Positions 6,463-9,592 of a DNA stretch of 9,592 nt are shown here, in pieces (position 1 is the first letter of the stretch; each line of letters begins with the position of its first letter). Source of the stretch: an archaeon (GTDB lineage Archaea; Asgardarchaeota; Hermodarchaeia; Hermodarchaeales; Hermodarchaeaceae); NCBI GenBank assembly GCA_016550415.1, contig JABXGU010000215.1, forward strand, positions 1-9,592, read 5' to 3'. The notes beneath the pieces were generated by a model that had not been told where the DNA came from, searched no databases, and saw only the letters and a list, made by a program, of their open reading frames with translations. Both the position numbers and the translations under genes were made by a program.

Positions 6463-8412
6463 GTGAGTACAATTCGATTAACACCTCTTCTTGTAATGCT
6501 CTGTTCTGCTTGTTTATTGCTTTCTGTCAGTACATTACCAATCGGTATAGCTCCAATAGCTTCAACTACAATTCAGCTGACACCCTTTCAAAGTGTGACA
6601 TCATCAGAATTACAACAAGTAGCGGTTCCAAAACCTCCGCCAACTGAAACTGTTGCTATAATCGTCCAAAATTCACTGTATCCTGCAATAACTGCTTCTG
6701 TCAACCATTATCATCAAGACCTTAACGACTCGGGATACAACACAATCCTCTACACTCAGGTAATTAACACCCATCAAGAGATTAAGGGGAACCTCTCGTT
6801 ATGGTATAGCCAGTATTCAAATTTCAAGGGCGCTGTAATCATTGGTCGTCTACCATTCGCCCAATACTACCATCCTGCTTCTGCAAACTTTGCTGCTGAG
6901 ACTTTTATCTGCGATCTTTACCTCATGGATCTAGATGGCAACTGGTACGACCTAAATACCGACACCGTGTATGACAAGCATAACGCCACTTTTCCAGGAG
7001 ATATTTATCCCGAAATATTTGTTGCCCGTATTGATCCCCTTTGCCTTACTTGGGACATAGCAGCCAATTTCATCAATACGTATTTGCCGCGTGTCCATAG
7101 TTACAGAGTAGGTGGTGTACAGCGAACGCACCGTGCTCTTGTGTATATTGATGACGACTGGACTGGCTACTGGGGAAATCGTTGGTTCGGTGATGTAGGT
7201 CTTGCCTATCCAACTCGTACACTCGTTGATTTTCCAACAACATGGACTAATGGCACTGACTGGGTCAACAACCGCCTAATCCAAAACTACCAATGGACCC
7301 ACATAACTGTTCACAGTTCCGCCACAGCACACTGGTTCGGACCTGGGGGAGGCGGAGGTGAAGGAATAATGGCTTCAAATCCAACAATCAAGAATGCTCC
7401 TCCCTCCTTCAACTTCTACAACCTTTTTGCTTGTCACGGTTCTCAATGGACTACAGCTGATTGCTTGGGAGTAACCTACACATTCAGTGGAAGCTATAGT
7501 CTTGCCACAGTAGGCAGCACTAAGACCGGAGGTATGATGGACTGCGACTACTTCTATGGACCTCTTGGTCAAAATGACACTCTAGGTGATAGCCTAGTCA
7601 ATTGGTTTTCCAATTCCCTCAACACAGGGAGCTCAGCAGGTAGCGAATACCTTGAATGGTACTATGGAATGAATATCATCGGTGACCCTTTCCTCTCAAT
7701 CCATTATGACTGTACAGTGCTACCAACTACTGTCTCTTCAATGTCACATCCTAATCCTGCCCAATGGTACACAAATGGGCAACCTCAATTCAACTGGACA
7801 ATCCCTGTTGATGTGAACGGAATTTCTGGTTATTATTATATCATTGACCAGAATCCTTCAACAGTACCAACTATGGCAACAGGTACATGGACTTCGATTA
7901 ATGGTACCAAACCTGCTACTTCTCTAGCAGATGGAACTTGGTATATCCATGTTGTTGCCAGAGATGGTGCTGGAAACGTTGGCTTAACAGCTGCTCATTA
8001 TCAAGTCAACATAGACAGTACAGCTCCAATAGTAAGTATCACATTTCCTGCTAATGGAGCCACAACAACAAATACAACCATCCAAATCACATGGACTGTC
8101 AATGACCCGCATTCAGGCTATAACTATGCAGAACTTCGGATCAACGGCATATTGAATGACACCATTCTATCGCCCATTCTGACCAAAACTGTTACTGGCT
8201 TTAGCGTAGGTTCTTACACCATCAATGTCACTGCGTATGATGGTGTAGGTAACTCTGCCTCTAATCAGATCTCTATTACGATTCAGTCTCCAACAACAAC
8301 GCCTACTACAGGTACTACAACACCAATTCCTGGATTCCCGTTAGAGGCACTGATGATTGGGCTTGTAACAGCACTTTTTGGTACACTCTTGCTTCGTCGT
8401 CGGCGGCGCTAG
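6463..8412 (+). CDS. Exported C25 (gingipain)-like cysteine peptidase with Ig-like domains and C-terminal membrane anchor
   Basis: The 649-residue protein begins with a signal peptide (R5, hydrophobic core about 7-24). A caspase-fold (clan CD) peptidase region spans about 63-415. Its probable dyad is H284 in ITVHSSA and C324 in LFACHGS. The closing motif GMNIIGDPFLSI (402-413) is typical of C25 proteins. Two Ig/fibronectin-like beta domains follow (about 422-517 and 521-608; both have the pattern VxAxDGxGN, at 498-505 and 589-597). Then come a Thr/Pro linker (609-622), IPGFP (622-626), a membrane helix (about 628-644) and RRRRR. Many N-X-S/T sequons suit an outer-surface glycoprotein. It would act outside the cell, anchored by its C terminus or processed by an archaeosortase-like system. 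The start is GTG 6463, with TAA in frame at 6451; GGGGAGG (6444-6450) and GGAG (6455-6458) are upstream. There is no long gingipain-type prodomain. Substrates are unknown. Confidence 0.85.
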   Translation: MSTIRLTPLLVMLCSACLLLSVSTLPIGIAPIASTTIQLTPFQSVTSSELQQVAVPKPPPTETVAIIVQNSLYPAITASVNHYHQDLNDSGYNTILYTQVINTHQEIKGNLSLWYSQYSNFKGAVIIGRLPFAQYYHPASANFAAETFICDLYLMDLDGNWYDLNTDTVYDKHNATFPGDIYPEIFVARIDPLCLTWDIAANFINTYLPRVHSYRVGGVQRTHRALVYIDDDWTGYWGNRWFGDVGLAYPTRTLVDFPTTWTNGTDWVNNRLIQNYQWTHITVHSSATAHWFGPGGGGGEGIMASNPTIKNAPPSFNFYNLFACHGSQWTTADCLGVTYTFSGSYSLATVGSTKTGGMMDCDYFYGPLGQNDTLGDSLVNWFSNSLNTGSSAGSEYLEWYYGMNIIGDPFLSIHYDCTVLPTTVSSMSHPNPAQWYTNGQPQFNWTIPVDVNGISGYYYIIDQNPSTVPTMATGTWTSINGTKPATSLADGTWYIHVVARDGAGNVGLTAAHYQVNIDSTAPIVSITFPANGATTTNTTIQITWTVNDPHSGYNYAELRINGILNDTILSPILTKTVTGFSVGSYTINVTAYDGVGNSASNQISITIQSPTTTPTTGTTTPIPGFPLEALMIGLVTALFGTLLLRRRRR

Positions 8413-8438
8413 CAATGCCGCCCTCCCTTCCTTTTTTT
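8402..8438 (+). terminator. Hairpin plus T-run terminator after the protease gene
   Basis: GGCGGC (8402-8407) pairs with GCCGCC (8417-8422), with a 9-base loop that includes the TAG stop. Seven T residues follow at 8432-8438 after a pyrimidine stretch. The left arm overlaps the final arginine codons. The 75-base gap to the convergent ATPase gene holds nothing else that I recognise. Confidence 0.5.
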
Positions 8439-8487
8439 GGAGTCACCTCGGTACTGAAGATAATAGCAGATAAAGTACAGAAGGTCA

Positions 8488-9261
8488 TTACTTGTTAGTT
8501 CTAGTGAGGAGTGTTTCACACTGTTTGTAAAGTTGGTCAATATTTTGGCTAAATAAGTGGCTGGGACTAGCTTGAACTAGGATTTGTCGACTGCCAAGTT
8601 CGATGAGCCGTGTAAAGAGGGGAACGACGCTGGCCACTTCTACCCCGAACTCTCTTTCTACATCTCGTTTGACCTTGTCGTGGTCATAGATGCCTGGCAC
8701 TTGATTGCATACTATGTATTTGGTTGGAACTCCCAGTTTGTCTGCTAATGCGATTGTGATGGCAGTTCCAAGAAAATCCTGTTGGTCCAGTCGCATGATA
8801 ACAAAAAGAAGGTCCGTTGTTGACAAGGATAGAAGGGTCTCTTGGTCAAGACCTGGATGTGTGTCGATGAATAGGTAGTCAAGTTCCTTGGATTTCATTA
8901 TTCGTTTGAGTCCACGTCGTAACAAGGCAATCTCGTATCCTTCACGGATTATTGCGGAGATATCCTCAGCATCTAAACTTGCTGGTATAATGTGGATGCT
9001 TCCAGATCGAAGTTTGAGCTGGGTTGTACGGTCAATTGTAGCCTTCTCAATAGAGCATCGTTTACGAAGATAGTCGTTCAGTGTGTAAGTGAACTTGGCT
9101 CTGCCTAAACCAAAAAGAACATGGAGTCCTGGGCTTTGAATATCTGTATCTATAACTCCTACATTGCGTCCCTTCATAGCTGTATACATAGCTAGATTAG
9201 CGGTGAGGTTGCTTTTTCCAGTGCCTCCACGGAAACTGTGAAGGGTGATAATTTTACCCAT
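8488..9261 (-). CDS. MinD/ParA-family P-loop ATPase
   Basis: The 257-residue protein is a SIMIBI-class ATPase of the ParA/MinD kind, whose members use ATP-driven dimerisation to position or load cargo on membrane, nucleoid or protein scaffolds. The deviant Walker A is FRGGTGKSN (10-18; K16, S17), the A' region is VIDTDIQSPG (36-45; D38, D40), Walker B/switch II is FIDTHPGLD (131-139), and the base-recognition Asn is in VCNQ (N186). The conserved signature lysine of KGGxGK is Arg here (R11). No C-terminal amphipathic membrane-targeting helix like that of MinD is obvious (the tail is KQCETLLTRTNK). ATG 9261 has GGAGAGG 5 bases upstream. It follows the 88-residue gene by 34 bases and is probably its operon partner. 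There is no ParB, MinE or parS-like array nearby, so plasmid partitioning is not indicated. The cargo is unknown. Confidence 0.9.
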   Translation of the reverse strand: MGKIITLHSFRGGTGKSNLTANLAMYTAMKGRNVGVIDTDIQSPGLHVLFGLGRAKFTYTLNDYLRKRCSIEKATIDRTTQLKLRSGSIHIIPASLDAEDISAIIREGYEIALLRRGLKRIMKSKELDYLFIDTHPGLDQETLLSLSTTDLLFVIMRLDQQDFLGTAITIALADKLGVPTKYIVCNQVPGIYDHDKVKRDVEREFGVEVASVVPLFTRLIELGSRQILVQASPSHLFSQNIDQLYKQCETLLTRTNK

Positions 9262-9295
9262 TTTAGCCTCTCCATAATCTCATTTGAACAGTAAG

Positions 9296-9562
9296 CTAGG
9301 TAAGCCATTCAACGTAGTCACCAAGCTTTCGCAAAATTCTTACCAGCTTCTCAAATTCAACACCTATACGTTGTGCAATATCTCGGACCGTATTATGACC
9401 GTCGCAATAATGCTTAGCCTGATCAAGGATTTGGAACTCATCACGGGGAATACCGACAGTTTCAAGATATGCAAGGAATCTTGTGTCTGTTGTATCTAGT
9501 TTCGGGAAGAATTGCACTTTACGGATGTATCCTTTCGTTTCTAGATAATTGAGGATCTCCAT
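9296..9562 (-). CDS. Small conserved-looking hypothetical protein, possible helix-turn-helix
   Basis: I do not recognise this 88-residue protein. ATG at 9562 has GGGAGG 6 bases upstream, a strong reason to accept it as a gene despite its size. Residues 57-80 (NTVRDIAQRIGVEF onward to LRKLGDYVEWL) look like a helix-turn-helix or winged-helix segment with a regular hydrophobic pattern. The N-terminal half is mixed, with FLAYLETVGIPRDEF (29-43). There is no signal peptide, membrane segment or metal motif; the single cysteine is C53. It sits 34 bases before the ATPase gene on the same strand, so it may be a DNA-binding or adaptor partner of that ATPase. The window ends 30 bases upstream, so the promoter is not visible. 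Confidence 0.75.
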   Translation of the reverse strand: MEILNYLETKGYIRKVQFFPKLDTTDTRFLAYLETVGIPRDEFQILDQAKHYCDGHNTVRDIAQRIGVEFEKLVRILRKLGDYVEWLT

Positions 9563-9592
9563 AAGCTGCCTCCCATGTACACCAGTTCGGTC

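Noticed and set aside
6453..6647. Short frame starting ATG at 6453, close to GGGGAGG
   Set aside because: It overlaps the protease gene out of frame, is low-complexity Ser/Asn/Cys and its ribosome site is only 2 bases away. The GTG at 6463 gives a proper signal peptide.
8413..9592. Plasmid or partition locus signature around the ParA-like gene
   Set aside because: No ParB, no iterons, no repeated parS-like motifs and no replication gene are present.

Overview
The window is archaeal chromosome. The clearest marker is a complete TFIIB-type initiation factor (TFB) at 5338-6294. Shine-Dalgarno-led genes, TATA-like boxes and a secreted protease with a C-terminal membrane anchor and an Arg tail fit an archaeon. 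The lineage cannot be fixed from the sequence; an uncultured Asgard or Thermoplasmata-like archaeon is a guess. There are nine genes, no gene-free stretch over 300 bases, and no rRNA, tRNA, CRISPR array or insertion sequence that I can see.

Region 1 (1-3240, minus strand) is a compact apparent operon read right to left. It holds a PLP-dependent cysteine synthase-like protein, a corrinoid protein of the MttC/MtbC type, and a trimethylamine methyltransferase (MttB) superfamily protein that runs off the left edge. The MttB homologue has no in-frame stop in its 471 visible codons, so it is not the pyrrolysine type and its methyl donor is probably not trimethylamine.

Region 2 (3345-5176) has an SfsA-family protein on the plus strand, convergent with a minus-strand uroporphyrinogen decarboxylase-like protein. 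The latter carries the His-X-Cys...Cys zinc motif of MtbA/MtaA methylcobamide:thiol methyltransferases. MttB homologue, corrinoid protein and MtbA-like protein together would make a complete methyl relay: substrate to cobalamin to a thiol acceptor. No reductive activator (RamA type) is in view.

Region 3 (5177-6462) starts with a divergent promoter region between the MtbA-like gene and the TFB gene, with a palindromic TTTAAA between them. TFB is followed by a 168-base spacer that contains a 7-bp hairpin.

Region 4 (6463-9592) has a 649-residue exported C25 (gingipain)-like protein with a His/Cys dyad, two Ig-like domains, a Thr/Pro linker and a C-terminal IPGFP-membrane-Arg5 tail. It ends at a hairpin plus T-run. 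Convergent to it is a minus-strand pair: an 88-residue putative helix-turn-helix protein and a MinD/ParA-like ATPase with Arg in place of the usual signature lysine.

The most interesting content is the non-pyrrolysine methyltransferase set, its linkage to a cysteine synthase, and its MtbA-like partner's head-to-head position with a basal transcription factor.
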